From NCBI GenBank assembly GCA_019422065.1, contig JAHZEA010000025.1:1-19908 (forward strand): DNA of 19,908 bases, written 5' to 3'. Under the pieces are notes generated by a model. The model was given only the letters and a program-made list of their open reading frames with translations, searched no databases and had not been told where the DNA came from. The position numbers were made by a program, and so were the translations under genes. The stretch is from Lachnospiraceae bacterium (GTDB lineage: Bacteria > Bacillota > Clostridia > Lachnospirales > Anaerotignaceae). The stretch's first letter is position 1; each line of letters opens with the position of its first letter. Of this stretch, positions 7,599-15,679 are shown one piece after another.

Positions 7599-9998
7599 TT
7601 ATTCTCTTAAGTTTGCTCCAAAATCTTTTTCAAGTGAAGCTAAAATCTTTTTCATGGCAGGATTTACATCGTCATCAACAAGAGTTCTGTCTGCTGCTCT
7701 GAATGTAATTGAGTAAGAAACAGATTTAAAACCTTTATCAATCTGACTTCCTTGGTAAACATCAAAAAGTTTAACACTTTCAATAAGATTGCCGCCGTTT
7801 TCTTTAATTGATTTTTCAATATCTTTAACAAATACATTGTCGTTAATTACCATTGAAATATCCCTTGTAATAGCCGGATATTTAGGAAGTGGCTTATATT
7901 CCGCAACAAGGCATGCGTTATTAACAAGTGTTTCAAAATCAACAACAGCAAAATAAACCCTTGTTTCTATTGAGTAGTTGTCTGCTACTGTAGGATGAAT
8001 TTCGCCAACATATCCTGCGTTTTCTCCGTTAATATAAATTTCCGCTGTTCTGCCAGGATGCATCCATGTTATTTCGCTCTGTGGTTTAAACTCAGCTTTT
8101 TCACTTATGCCAAGAACATCAAAAAGGTGTTCTATTATGCCTTTAACAGTAAAGAAATCTGTGTCTTTACCATACATACCTATTGTAAGCTTTTTAGGCT
8201 CATCAGGAAGCTCAGTAAGAGGAAGTGCTTTAGGTATGAAAATCTTTCCTATTTCAAACAAAGCAGCTTCTTCATTTCTTCTGTTGTAGTTTGTAGAAAT
8301 TGAGTTAAGCATTCCGTTTAATGTGGTTGTTCTCATTATAGAGAAATCTTCGCCTAACGGGTTGTAGATATTAACTGTTTTTCTAAGGTCGCTGTTTTCT
8401 GGTATTAAAAGCTTGTCAAATACCTTAGGGCTTTCAAATGTAAATGTCATAGCCTCGCAAAGACCGTTTGAAATCATAGTATCTTTAACAATATCTGTAA
8501 TCTGCTGCTCATAAGTCTTTTTGCCAACTGTAGGAGTACCTGCGGCAAGAGTAGGCTCTATTTTGCTGTAACCGTAAAGCCTTGCTACTTCCTCAGCTAA
8601 GTCTGCATTTGTTTCAAGGTCCGGTCTGAAAGTAGGTATTGTAAGCATTTTTGCTTCTTTGTCAACTTTAATTTCAAGGCGCTCAAATAACTCTATCATT
8701 GTATCTTCAGAAATATTAGTACCTAAAAGCTTGTTTATTTTTTCAGGGCTGTATGGAATTTTTCTTTCTTCTAATTTGTTAGGATAGCAGTCTACACAGC
8801 CTTTAACAACATCGCCGCAGCCTAACATTTCTACAAGCTGAACAGCTCTGTTAACGGCTAATTCACATAAATTAGGGTCTAAGCCTTTTTCAAACTTGCT
8901 TGAAGCGTCTGTTCTAAGACCTAATTTTTTAGCTGTAATCCTTATGTTAGGACCGTTAAAGTTAGCTGACTCAAAAAGAACCTCTGCTGTATCACCTGTA
9001 ATCATTGAGTTTTCGCCGCCCATAACACCTGCAATGCCTACTGCTTTTTCACTATCTGCGATAACAAGCATTGATGAGTCAAGGTTTCTTTCAATTCCGT
9101 CAAGAGTTGTAAATTTTTCGCCTTCTTTTGCGTTTCTAACTATAATATGTCTGTCGGCTATGGTATCAATGCTGAAAGCGTGCATTGGCTGACCGAGCTC
9201 CTGCATTACAAAGTTTGTAATGTCAACTATATTGTTAATAGGTCTAATTCCAACTGAACGAAGTCTTTTTCTCATCCATCTTGGAGAAGGACCAATTTTT
9301 ACGTTTTTAACTACTCTTGCAACGTATCTTGGGCAAAGCTCACTGTTTTGAATATCAACAGAAACCATATCGTTGATATTTCCTTCTGCTTCTTCTTTAA
9401 CCATAATTTCAGGGTATCTGAGTTTTTTGTTATATGTTGCAGCTGTTTCTCTTGCAAGACCAATCATGCTGAAGCAATCAGGTCTGTTTGATGTAATTTC
9501 AAACTCAACTGATTCATCGTATAAGTCCATAATTTCAACTACATCTTTGCCTAAAGGCACTTCATTTGGGAATATATAAATTCCGTTTTCAGGAGCTTCC
9601 GGAAAATCATGTCTGTCGCAGCCTAATTCTTCTACTGAGCAAAGCATACCGTTGGACTCAACGCCGCGTAATTTACCTTTTTCAATTTTAACGCCGTTAG
9701 CCAATGTAGAACCGCTTAAAGCAACAGGGATATAAGCACCTACATAAAGATTTGTAGCGCCTGTAACTATCTGTAAAGGCTCTCCGCTTCCTACATCAAT
9801 TTTTGTAACAACAAGCTTGTCAGCATCAGGGTGTTTTTCTATAGAAAGTACTTTGCCTGTAACTACGTTTTTAATATCTCCGCCAAGAACTGTGTAACCC
9901 TCTACCTTTGAGCCGGAAAGAGTAATGTCCTCAACATAATCTTTAATATCTGTATCCACATCCACATAGTCTTTTAACCATGTCATTGACATATCCAT
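7599..9998 (-). CDS. pheT: phenylalanine--tRNA ligase beta subunit
   Basis: Beta subunit of the alpha2-beta2 phenylalanyl-tRNA synthetase; it binds tRNA-Phe and edits Tyr-tRNA-Phe. At 799 residues it is the normal bacterial length. It begins MSMTWLKDYVDVD, followed by an EMAP-like tRNA-binding domain (KVLSIEKHPDADKL, about residues 40-150), the B3/4 editing region (CSVEELGCDRHDFPEAPENG leads into it), a B5 domain around residues 400-480, the catalytic-like core, and a C-terminal anticodon-binding FDX-ACB domain starting PLPKYPAITRDISMVI. The RBS AAAGGAGA is well placed before the ATG at 9998; a second ATG lies two codons on. It is 20 nt downstream of pheS under the same T-box and ends at a strong terminator. 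Confidence 0.97.
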   Translation of the reverse strand: MDMSMTWLKDYVDVDTDIKDYVEDITLSGSKVEGYTVLGGDIKNVVTGKVLSIEKHPDADKLVVTKIDVGSGEPLQIVTGATNLYVGAYIPVALSGSTLANGVKIEKGKLRGVESNGMLCSVEELGCDRHDFPEAPENGIYIFPNEVPLGKDVVEIMDLYDESVEFEITSNRPDCFSMIGLARETAATYNKKLRYPEIMVKEEAEGNINDMVSVDIQNSELCPRYVARVVKNVKIGPSPRWMRKRLRSVGIRPINNIVDITNFVMQELGQPMHAFSIDTIADRHIIVRNAKEGEKFTTLDGIERNLDSSMLVIADSEKAVGIAGVMGGENSMITGDTAEVLFESANFNGPNIRITAKKLGLRTDASSKFEKGLDPNLCELAVNRAVQLVEMLGCGDVVKGCVDCYPNKLEERKIPYSPEKINKLLGTNISEDTMIELFERLEIKVDKEAKMLTIPTFRPDLETNADLAEEVARLYGYSKIEPTLAAGTPTVGKKTYEQQITDIVKDTMISNGLCEAMTFTFESPKVFDKLLIPENSDLRKTVNIYNPLGEDFSIMRTTTLNGMLNSISTNYNRRNEEAALFEIGKIFIPKALPLTELPDEPKKLTIGMYGKDTDFFTVKGIIEHLFDVLGISEKAEFKPQSEITWMHPGRTAEIYINGENAGYVGEIHPTVADNYSIETRVYFAVVDFETLVNNACLVAEYKPLPKYPAITRDISMVINDNVFVKDIEKSIKENGGNLIESVKLFDVYQGSQIDKGFKSVSYSITFRAADRTLVDDDVNPAMKKILASLEKDFGANLRE

Positions 9999-10018
9999 TT
10001 ATATACACTCTCCTTTTA

Positions 10019-11038
10019 TCAGAACTGTTTAAGGAATTTAACATCATTTTCAAAAAGCAGACGAAGGTCTGTAATACCGTATCTTTGCATAGCAACACGC
10101 TCAAGACCCATACCAAAAGCAAAACCGCTGTATTCGTCTGGATTAATTCCGCTCATTTCAAGTACTTTAGGATGAACCATGCCGCAGCCTAAAAGCTCAA
10201 TATAACCTTCACCTTTGCATACACGGCAGCCTTTACCGCCGCAGGCAAAGCATGTAACGTCCATTTCGGCACTTGGCTCTGTAAATGGGAAGTGATGAGG
10301 TCTGAAACGAACTTTTGTGTCTTCACCAAAAAGCTCTTTAGCAAATACCGCAAGAGCACCTTTAAGGTCACCCATTGTAATATTTTTGTCTACAACAAGT
10401 CCTTCAAGCTGGTGGAATATAGGAGAATGTGTGGCATCAACTTCATCAGCACGGTATACGGCACCTGGGCATACAACTCTTATAGGGAGCTTGCCTTTTT
10501 CCATAACTCTTACCTGAACAGGAGATGTCTGTGTTCTTAAAAGTATGTCTCCATTAATATAAAATGTGTCCTGCTCGTCTTTTGCAGGGTGGTTTGCCGG
10601 AATGTTAAGAGCCTCAAAGTTGTAATAGTCCTTTTCAACTTCTGGGCCGTCAGCTATTTCGTAACCCATGCCAATAAATATATCTGAAATTTCGTCTATT
10701 ACTTTGTCAAGAGGGTGCTTGTGTCCGCATGCACAAGTATGTCCCGGCATTGTAACGTCTATTTTTTCGCTTTCAAGTCTGTTTTTAAGCTCAATAGCAG
10801 CAAGCTCTTTTTTAACCTGCTCAATTTTGTTTTCAATATCGTTTCTTACATCGTTGGCAAGCTGACCTATTATAGGCCTTTCCTCATTTGTAAGGTCTTT
10901 CATACCTTTAAGTATAGCTGTAAGCTCACCTTTTTTGCCTAAAAACTTAACTTTAATATCATCAAGTTCTTTTGTCTGCTTAACCTGATTTAAAGCCGCT
11001 AAGGCTTTTTCCTGAATTTCCTGAAGCTGTTTTTTCAT
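10019..11038 (-). CDS. pheS: phenylalanine--tRNA ligase alpha subunit
   Basis: Catalytic subunit of phenylalanyl-tRNA synthetase (class II): activates Phe and charges tRNA-Phe. The 339-residue protein has an N-terminal coiled coil (residues about 1-90), then GHKHPLDKVIDEI, the motif 2 region RTQTSPVQVRVM, a four-cysteine stretch CFACGGKGCRVCKGEG followed by YIELLGCGMVHPKVL, and motif 3 FGMGLERVAMQRYGI. The frame stays open upstream to 11179, but that part runs through the T-box and terminator. The ATG at 11038 with AAAGGAGAAG and MKKQLQEIQEKALAAL is the real start. A start further up would place coding sequence in a structured leader. First gene of the pheST operon, controlled by tRNA-Phe charging. 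Confidence 0.97.
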   Translation of the reverse strand: MKKQLQEIQEKALAALNQVKQTKELDDIKVKFLGKKGELTAILKGMKDLTNEERPIIGQLANDVRNDIENKIEQVKKELAAIELKNRLESEKIDVTMPGHTCACGHKHPLDKVIDEISDIFIGMGYEIADGPEVEKDYYNFEALNIPANHPAKDEQDTFYINGDILLRTQTSPVQVRVMEKGKLPIRVVCPGAVYRADEVDATHSPIFHQLEGLVVDKNITMGDLKGALAVFAKELFGEDTKVRFRPHHFPFTEPSAEMDVTCFACGGKGCRVCKGEGYIELLGCGMVHPKVLEMSGINPDEYSGFAFGMGLERVAMQRYGITDLRLLFENDVKFLKQF

Positions 11039-11064
11039 TTTACTTCTCCTTTCATTTGACTTAC

Positions 11065-11343
11065 GAAAAATAAAAAAGCCTTCATCCCAAAACATGGGAC
11101 GAAGGCATAATCTCCGCGGTACCACCCGAATTCCTGCAAAAACAGGCTCTTTTAACCGCTCAATAAAGCGGCTGCACATAACGCGTACCAGCGGACTTTC
11201 CTACTGTTAATTCAGAAAGCCGGCTCCGGCGGGAACTTCGGCACAATATAAACCTAAAAGTGCTTACAGCCAAGGCACTTTCTCTCTTAAGGTTTAATTA
11301 AACTGCGCTTACTTAACGCCATCTAAGCCATTAATCTATATAC
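11065..11343 (-). promoter_or_regulatory. T-box riboswitch leader of pheST, tRNA-Phe specific
   Basis: On the minus strand the conserved T-box GGGTGGTACCGCGG lies at 11114-11127, just before the intrinsic terminator. Stem I is visible upstream: GGCG...CGCC basal pairs, AGTA on the left of the specifier loop, GCGCA/TGTGC above it, AAACCT/AGGTTT with an AGAGA purine motif, and AAGTGC/GCACTT near the tip. The right side of the specifier loop reads CGAAGTTC, placing UUC (Phe) at 11233-11235. This agrees with the pheS gene downstream. When tRNA-Phe is uncharged its NCCA end pairs in the T-box bulge, the antiterminator forms and pheST is read. Confidence 0.95.
11078..11106 (-). terminator. regulated terminator of the pheST T-box
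   Basis: Arms GCCTTCATCCCA / TGGGACGAAGGC with a 5-nt loop, followed on the minus strand by TTTTTTATTTTT. It lies directly after the T-box sequence and 40 nt before the pheS ATG, in the position of the alternative to the antiterminator. Confidence 0.93.
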
Positions 11344-11349
11344 CATTAT

Positions 11350-11377
11350 ATTTTATCACGAAGTTTTTTAAAGTCAA
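11350..11377 (-). promoter_or_regulatory. pheST promoter
   Basis: TTGACT (11372-11377) and TAAAAT (11350-11355) on the minus strand with a 16-nt spacer; a perfect TATAAT follows directly but at a spacing of 21. It lies just upstream of the T-box, so transcription would start near 11343. Confidence 0.6.
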
Positions 11378-11423
11378 CTTATTTTTATTGATTTTATTTC
11401 CATTTTACAATAATTTAATCAGT

Positions 11424-12218
11424 TTAATAAATAATATGTGTTACAAACTGGTCAATAATAAGCAATACGCCTAATATTCCCACATAAACAGAGAAATATT
11501 TAAGTTTACCTTTTTTTATTACATTTATCATAAACTTAATTGCTAAAAATCCTGAAACAGCGGCAAAAACAAAACCAACAATAGTAGGGGCAATGCCTAT
11601 TGCGCTTATTGACGCACCGCCGTCAGAAATCATATCTTTAATAGTAAGTACCATTGCGCCTAATATAGCCGGTATAGAGAGCAAAAACGAAAATCTTGCA
11701 GCTGAGGAGCGGTTTAAATCCCTTGAAAGAGCACCTGTTATAGTCATACCGCTTCTTGATATTGCGGGGCATATAGCAACGCCCTGTAATGTGCCAACAA
11801 CTACAGCGTCTAAATAAGACATGTCACGAATTTTCTTTCTGCCGCCTTTCCTTGAGTCTGCGTAAAGCAAAGCCAAAGCTGTAATAATAAAATTAAAACC
11901 AATAAAATTGCCCTCTCCAAATGTACTGTCTATTATATCACCAAAAACAAGAGCAATTACAACTGTAGGCAATGTTGCAACAACAAGCAAATATGTAGTC
12001 TTTTGGAACGGCCGGCGTATAAGCTTAGCTATGTCCTGCCAATAACAGATAAAAACTGCTATTAATGTTGCCACATGCAGTATAATATCAAATGACATTG
12101 TGGCTTCTTCAATACCAAATATTTTTTGAAATAATGTCAGGTGCCCGGAACTGCTAACAGGCAAAAATTCCGTAAGACCTTGTATAATACCAAGTATGGC
12201 AGCATGGAATATACTCAT
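11424..12218 (-). CDS. uppP: undecaprenyl-diphosphatase UppP (BacA family)
   Basis: Integral membrane phosphatase that turns undecaprenyl diphosphate into the monophosphate lipid carrier for peptidoglycan and wall polymers. It also gives background bacitracin tolerance. The 264-residue length is typical. The two family signatures are intact: GLTEFLPVSSSGH at residues 14-26 (Glu17, Ser22-24, His26) and AISRSGMTITGA with Arg155. About eight hydrophobic segments fill the rest. The ATG at 12218 has an AAGGGGGA RBS. It is a single gene between its own upstream region, divergent from the helicase, and the pheST promoter. No clear GC-rich terminator hairpin follows, so some read-through into the T-box leader is possible. 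Confidence 0.96.
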   Translation of the reverse strand: MSIFHAAILGIIQGLTEFLPVSSSGHLTLFQKIFGIEEATMSFDIILHVATLIAVFICYWQDIAKLIRRPFQKTTYLLVVATLPTVVIALVFGDIIDSTFGEGNFIGFNFIITALALLYADSRKGGRKKIRDMSYLDAVVVGTLQGVAICPAISRSGMTITGALSRDLNRSSAARFSFLLSIPAILGAMVLTIKDMISDGGASISAIGIAPTIVGFVFAAVSGFLAIKFMINVIKKGKLKYFSVYVGILGVLLIIDQFVTHIIY

Positions 12219-12247
12219 ATTTATCCCCCTTAAAGTTTTATGGTTGT

Positions 12248-12276
12248 ATTATATTACATATTTTTACATACCGCAA
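12248..12276 (-). promoter_or_regulatory. candidate uppP promoter with TGTAAA/TGTAAT repeat in its spacer
   Basis: Minus strand: TTGCGG (12271-12276), 17-nt spacer, perfect TATAAT (12248-12253). Inside the spacer TGTAAA and TGTAAT occur as direct repeats 10 nt apart. The -35 is poor. Confidence 0.45.
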
Positions 12277-12346
12277 TTTATAATATTATCAATGCAATCA
12301 AATTATAATTAAAACTTAACCTATTTTTATAATTATGCCAAAACTG

Positions 12347-12375
12347 TTGCAATTTGCTTTTTTTGCTGATATAGT
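12347..12375 (+). promoter_or_regulatory. candidate promoter of the DEAD-box helicase gene
   Basis: TTGCAA, 17-nt spacer, TATAGT, then about 45 nt to the ATG with AAAGGAAAG as RBS. It is divergent from the uppP promoter some 70 nt away. Confidence 0.5.
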
Positions 12376-12420
12376 ATGCAAAATAAGTCACGTTTAAAAG
12401 AGATTGAAAGGAAAGAATTA

Positions 12421-14091
12421 ATGGAAAATTTAAAATTTGAAGAAATGAATATATCTGACTGGATGCTCAGAGCTGTAAAAGATATGGGATACGAAGAAGC
12501 TTCCCCTATCCAGTCACAAGCTATACCACTTATATTGGAAGGCCATGACATTATAGGCCAGTCACAGACAGGTACAGGAAAAACGGCGTCTTTCGGTATA
12601 CCTTGCCTTGAAAAAATAGACCCTGATGACAGAAAACTTCAGGCGCTCATACTCTGCCCTACAAGGGAGCTGGCAATACAGGTAAGTGAGGAATTCAGAA
12701 AACTTTTAAAATTCAAAGACAATATCCGTGTTTTGCCTATTTATGGCGGTCAGCCTATAGACAGACAGATTTTGGCCCTTAAAAAAGGCGCACAGGTTAT
12801 TATAGGTACTCCCGGCCGTGTAATGGACCATATGAGACGCCATACTCTTAAAATGGCAACTGTTAAGTATGTTGTACTTGACGAAGCCGACGAAATGCTT
12901 GATATGGGCTTTAGGGATGATATAGAGCTTATACTTGATAAAGTGCCGGAAGAACGCCAGACAGTAATGTTTTCTGCAACTATGAGTGATGAGGTACTTG
13001 ACCTTTCAAAAAGGTATTTAATTAATCCTGAATATGTTAAAATATCCAGAAAAGAGCTTACAGTCCCTAACATAGAACAGATATACTTTGATGTAAAAGA
13101 AAAATACAAGCTTGAGGCTCTTTGCCGCCTTATAGATGTTTATGCTCCTAAGCTTGCTATTGTTTTCTGCAATACAAAAAAACGTGTTGACGATGTAACA
13201 GAACAGCTTTTGGGCAGAGGTTATTTTGCAGATGGCCTTCATGGAGACCTTAAACAGCCACAGCGCGACAGAGTAATGCAGAAATTTAGAAACGGTGCTA
13301 TAGAGATACTTGTAGCAACTGATGTGGCCGCAAGAGGTATTGACGTTGAAAATGTGGATATTGTATTTAACTACGATATACCGCAGGATGAGGAATACTA
13401 TGTTCACAGAATAGGCAGAACAGGCCGTGCCGGAAAAAGCGGTATTGCTTTTACTTTCTGTGTTGGCAGAGAAATATATAAACTTAGAGATATAATGACA
13501 TATACCAAAACAAAAATACGTCAGGAAATGCTCCCTACCCTTGACGATATGGAGAAGAATAAAACTGATGTGTTTGTAGAAAAACTGCGCAGTGTTATTT
13601 CTCAGGGTGATTTGGAAAAATTTGCCGCTATTGCAGAAGATATTACAGATGACGACATAACAATACTTGACGTTGCTGCGGCATTAATTAAAATGAATAT
13701 TGGTGAGGCTATTGCAGACTACAGCGCAGCCGAAAATGACCTTAATGTTAAACGTCCAACTAGAGTTAATGCAGAACCGGCTTCAAAAGATATGGTACGT
13801 CTGTTTATTAATGCCGGAAAAAACAACAAAATTCGTGCAAAGGATATTGTTGGTGCTTTTGCCGGTGAAACAGGTGTGCCGGGACAAGTTATTGGCGCTA
13901 TAGATATATACGACGACTTTGCTTATGTTGATGTTCCTTTTGAATATGCAAAAGATATAATAGAAGGTATGAAAAACAGCCGTATTAAAGGCAGAAAAAT
14001 AAGTATTGAAAAAGCAAAGAAAATTAAGTTCCCTAAATCGCCTTTTAAGTCATCCAAAAAGACAAAAACAAAAGAAAGAAAACATTCGTAA
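12421..14091 (+). CDS. DEAD-box ATP-dependent RNA helicase (CshA/DeaD type) with DbpA RNA-binding domain
   Basis: RNA-unwinding ATPase of the kind used in mRNA decay, ribosome assembly and cold adaptation. All core motifs are present in the 556-residue protein: Q motif (F6 and SPIQSQ, residues 28-33), Walker A SQTGTGKT (48-55), PTRELA (80-85), TPGR (130-133), DEAD (154-157), SAT (185-187), ATDVAARGID and HRIGRTGRAGKSG. Residues about 455-535 (MVRLFINAGKNNKI... YAYVDVPFE-like FAYVDVPFEYA... GRKISIEKA) match the DbpA-type RNA-binding domain. The last 20 or so residues are a Lys-rich tail. The frame opens at 12376, but the ATG at 12421 has the RBS and gives the usual family N-terminus. The only plus-strand gene here. 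CshA, DeaD and DbpA-like names all fit. Confidence 0.95.
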   Translation: MENLKFEEMNISDWMLRAVKDMGYEEASPIQSQAIPLILEGHDIIGQSQTGTGKTASFGIPCLEKIDPDDRKLQALILCPTRELAIQVSEEFRKLLKFKDNIRVLPIYGGQPIDRQILALKKGAQVIIGTPGRVMDHMRRHTLKMATVKYVVLDEADEMLDMGFRDDIELILDKVPEERQTVMFSATMSDEVLDLSKRYLINPEYVKISRKELTVPNIEQIYFDVKEKYKLEALCRLIDVYAPKLAIVFCNTKKRVDDVTEQLLGRGYFADGLHGDLKQPQRDRVMQKFRNGAIEILVATDVAARGIDVENVDIVFNYDIPQDEEYYVHRIGRTGRAGKSGIAFTFCVGREIYKLRDIMTYTKTKIRQEMLPTLDDMEKNKTDVFVEKLRSVISQGDLEKFAAIAEDITDDDITILDVAAALIKMNIGEAIADYSAAENDLNVKRPTRVNAEPASKDMVRLFINAGKNNKIRAKDIVGAFAGETGVPGQVIGAIDIYDDFAYVDVPFEYAKDIIEGMKNSRIKGRKISIEKAKKIKFPKSPFKSSKKTKTKERKHS

Positions 14092-14106
14092 TATAAAAAT
14101 ACAAGC

Positions 14107-14139
14107 AAAAAAGACAGGCATTGGCGTCTGTCTTTTTTT
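14107..14139 (+). terminator. bidirectional intrinsic terminator after the helicase gene
   Basis: AAAAAAGACAGGC / GTCTGTCTTTTTT with a 6-nt loop and a T-run on both strands. It lies 16 nt after the helicase stop and just past the stop of the convergent minus-strand gene, so it probably serves both. Confidence 0.92.
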
Positions 14140-14144
14140 GTACC

Positions 14145-14492
14145 TCATTCATTAATAATTTCAGCCTGTTCTGATGGATTTGATTTGTTTTCAATAAGCT
14201 GAGCTTTTGCAAATAGTACACAAGAAACATATCTTAAAACAAAAACTGCACTCCATAATATAAAAACCAAAAATATCATTTCATCAAATTCATCTAACAT
14301 AAATATAAATGCTGTAATTATGCCGCTTGCAGATATTAAGCGTATAAAAGCAAGTACAGCAGCTAAAGTAAACGGTATTGCCGCTATTAAAAGCAATATA
14401 GAAATCAGCTTTAATCCGCCGCCAGCTATGGATAAATTAGTAGCCAATGGGTTATTTGGATAAACTTCAAACCAAGACCGCTTTTTATTCAT
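14145..14492 (-). CDS. small membrane protein of unknown function
   Basis: A 115-residue protein not recognised. It begins MNKKRSWFEVYPNNPLA, with a basic, cytoplasmic-looking N-terminus. It has a hydrophobic stretch from about residue 28 to 66, long enough for one or two membrane helices, interrupted near RLISASG. A second hydrophobic stretch runs at about 72-95 (MIFLVFILWSAVFVLRYVSCVLFA). The tail is hydrophilic and acidic. There is no catalytic motif or signal peptidase site. A GGGAG RBS is well placed before the ATG at 14492. It is convergent with the helicase gene and shares its terminator. A hairpin lies between it and the upstream PepSY gene, so it may be transcribed separately or by read-through from that operon. 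Confidence 0.75.
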   Translation of the reverse strand: MNKKRSWFEVYPNNPLATNLSIAGGGLKLISILLLIAAIPFTLAAVLAFIRLISASGIITAFIFMLDEFDEMIFLVFILWSAVFVLRYVSCVLFAKAQLIENKSNPSEQAEIINE

Positions 14493-14513
14493 ACAATCAC
14501 TCCCTTTTTAATT

Positions 14514-14542
14514 AATAAGGAGCTGAAAATCAGCCCCTTATT
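14514..14542 (-). terminator. intrinsic terminator of the PepSY operon
   Basis: AATAAGGAGCTGA / TCAGCCCCTTATT with a 3-nt loop, 18-46 nt after the stop of the stalk/PepSY gene. The minus-strand tail TTATTAATTAAAAAGGGAG runs straight into the RBS of the next gene. A perfect TATAAT (14540-14545) overlaps its first arm, as at mscS, but no good -35 is visible. Confidence 0.8.
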
Positions 14543-14559
14543 ATATAACTTTTTATAAA

Positions 14560-15660
14560 TCAGTCATAAACAGATTCAGAATCTCTTGAAATAATATCAC
14601 CTGTTAAAGCGTCAATTTCAAATTCATGCTCCATTGAGTTGTAAATAATTTTTACTTCGTATTCTGCTCTGCCGTCGTCATAGTCAAACTTAACCTGTGC
14701 CACATTACTTGCACTTGCTCCTGATACCTGACCTAAAGCAATGCTCTTAGCTTTTTCTTCGCCTATATATGAGTCATTGTTATTTGTATTAGGTGCTTTA
14801 TAGCTGTAGCCTTCTGCATCATAATCATAGCTTATAACTTCGCCTGTATAAGCGTCGATTTCATAGTCATATTCTTTGTAGTCACTTGTATAAAACTCAA
14901 CTTCATATATCTGTCTGCCATCGTCCCAATCCATTTTAGCTTTTACAAAGTTAACCTGACTTGAGCTTAAACCTGCATGAGAAAGAGCTTTATTTTTTGC
15001 TTCTTCAACAGAAATTGTGTTTTTTGAGCTGTTATTCTGGCTGCTGTTGTTATTTTGTGTTTTATTAAAGCTGTCGGCATCAGTTACTAAACTGCCACTT
15101 TCGCTGCTTAATGTAACAGTTTCTGTATCGCCATTCCATGATACTGTTTTACCCATTAACTCGCCTACAGAGCGCAGAGGAAGGTATGTTGAGCCGTTAT
15201 AGAGCATTGGATAAACAGTATTTCCATTTGCATCGGTAAATTTTTGAGTTGTTCCATCTACAACAATAGTAAAATCATCACGTATTTCAGCTTTTATACT
15301 CTGGGATGTAGCGTTTTTATCAGGTGTACCTTTAACTGGTGATGTACTGCGTGTGCCGGATATGGTTACAGTTAATGTTGACTGGTCCCAGTTTACATTC
15401 TTGCCCATAAGCTCACCGATAGCTCTTAAAGGAAGATATGTTGTACCGTTATATACTATAGGATGTGCTTCACTGCCGTCTGCACTGTAGAATGTTTTTT
15501 CTGACCCATCAACTACTATGGTAAAATCTGGGCTAAGCTGAGCTTTAACACTTGTTGCACCAAATGCGCTTAATGAGAATGTTAAGGAACCTGCAAGTAA
15601 TGCCATACTGATTAAAGCTGTGCCAAATCTTTTTTTGTTAATATTTTTTCTTGTCTTCAT
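14560..15660 (-). CDS. secreted protein with two stalk (copper-amine-oxidase-N-like) and two PepSY domains
   Basis: A 366-residue exported protein with a Lys/Arg-rich N-terminus and a signal peptide (residues 1-35, likely cut after AFGA). Two stalk-type domains follow (about 39-101 and 121-185), each with the pattern FTIVVDG...PIVYNG(T/S)TYLPLR, GELMGK and TVTISG-like ends. A Ser/Asn linker leads to two PepSY-like repeats (about 215-280 and 297-359) with DWDDGRQIYEVEFY, EYDYEIDAYTGEVIS, DYDDGRAEYEVKI and FEIDALTGDIIS. Databases often label the first part copper amine oxidase, but no oxidase is present. PepSY domains are linked to extracytoplasmic inhibition of peptidases or sensing; the role here is inferred. 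It lies 19 nt after the lipoprotein gene, with a GGGGAG RBS, so the two are coupled. Last gene of the two-component unit. Confidence 0.9.
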   Translation of the reverse strand: MKTRKNINKKRFGTALISMALLAGSLTFSLSAFGATSVKAQLSPDFTIVVDGSEKTFYSADGSEAHPIVYNGTTYLPLRAIGELMGKNVNWDQSTLTVTISGTRSTSPVKGTPDKNATSQSIKAEIRDDFTIVVDGTTQKFTDANGNTVYPMLYNGSTYLPLRSVGELMGKTVSWNGDTETVTLSSESGSLVTDADSFNKTQNNNSSQNNSSKNTISVEEAKNKALSHAGLSSSQVNFVKAKMDWDDGRQIYEVEFYTSDYKEYDYEIDAYTGEVISYDYDAEGYSYKAPNTNNNDSYIGEEKAKSIALGQVSGASASNVAQVKFDYDDGRAEYEVKIIYNSMEHEFEIDALTGDIISRDSESVYD

Positions 15661-15679
15661 AAATCTTCTCCCCTTCTGT

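Noticed and set aside
11039..11179. N-terminal extension of PheS
   Set aside because: This stretch is the T-box and terminator; the family start and RBS are at 11038.
12750..13407. Minus-strand frames of 119 and 129 codons opposite the helicase
   Set aside because: Complement of conserved helicase motifs; Ser/Ile-rich composition typical of antisense frames.
14560..15660. Copper amine oxidase
   Set aside because: Only the small N-terminal stalk-type domain is present; no catalytic domain or topaquinone motif. The name is a database habit.
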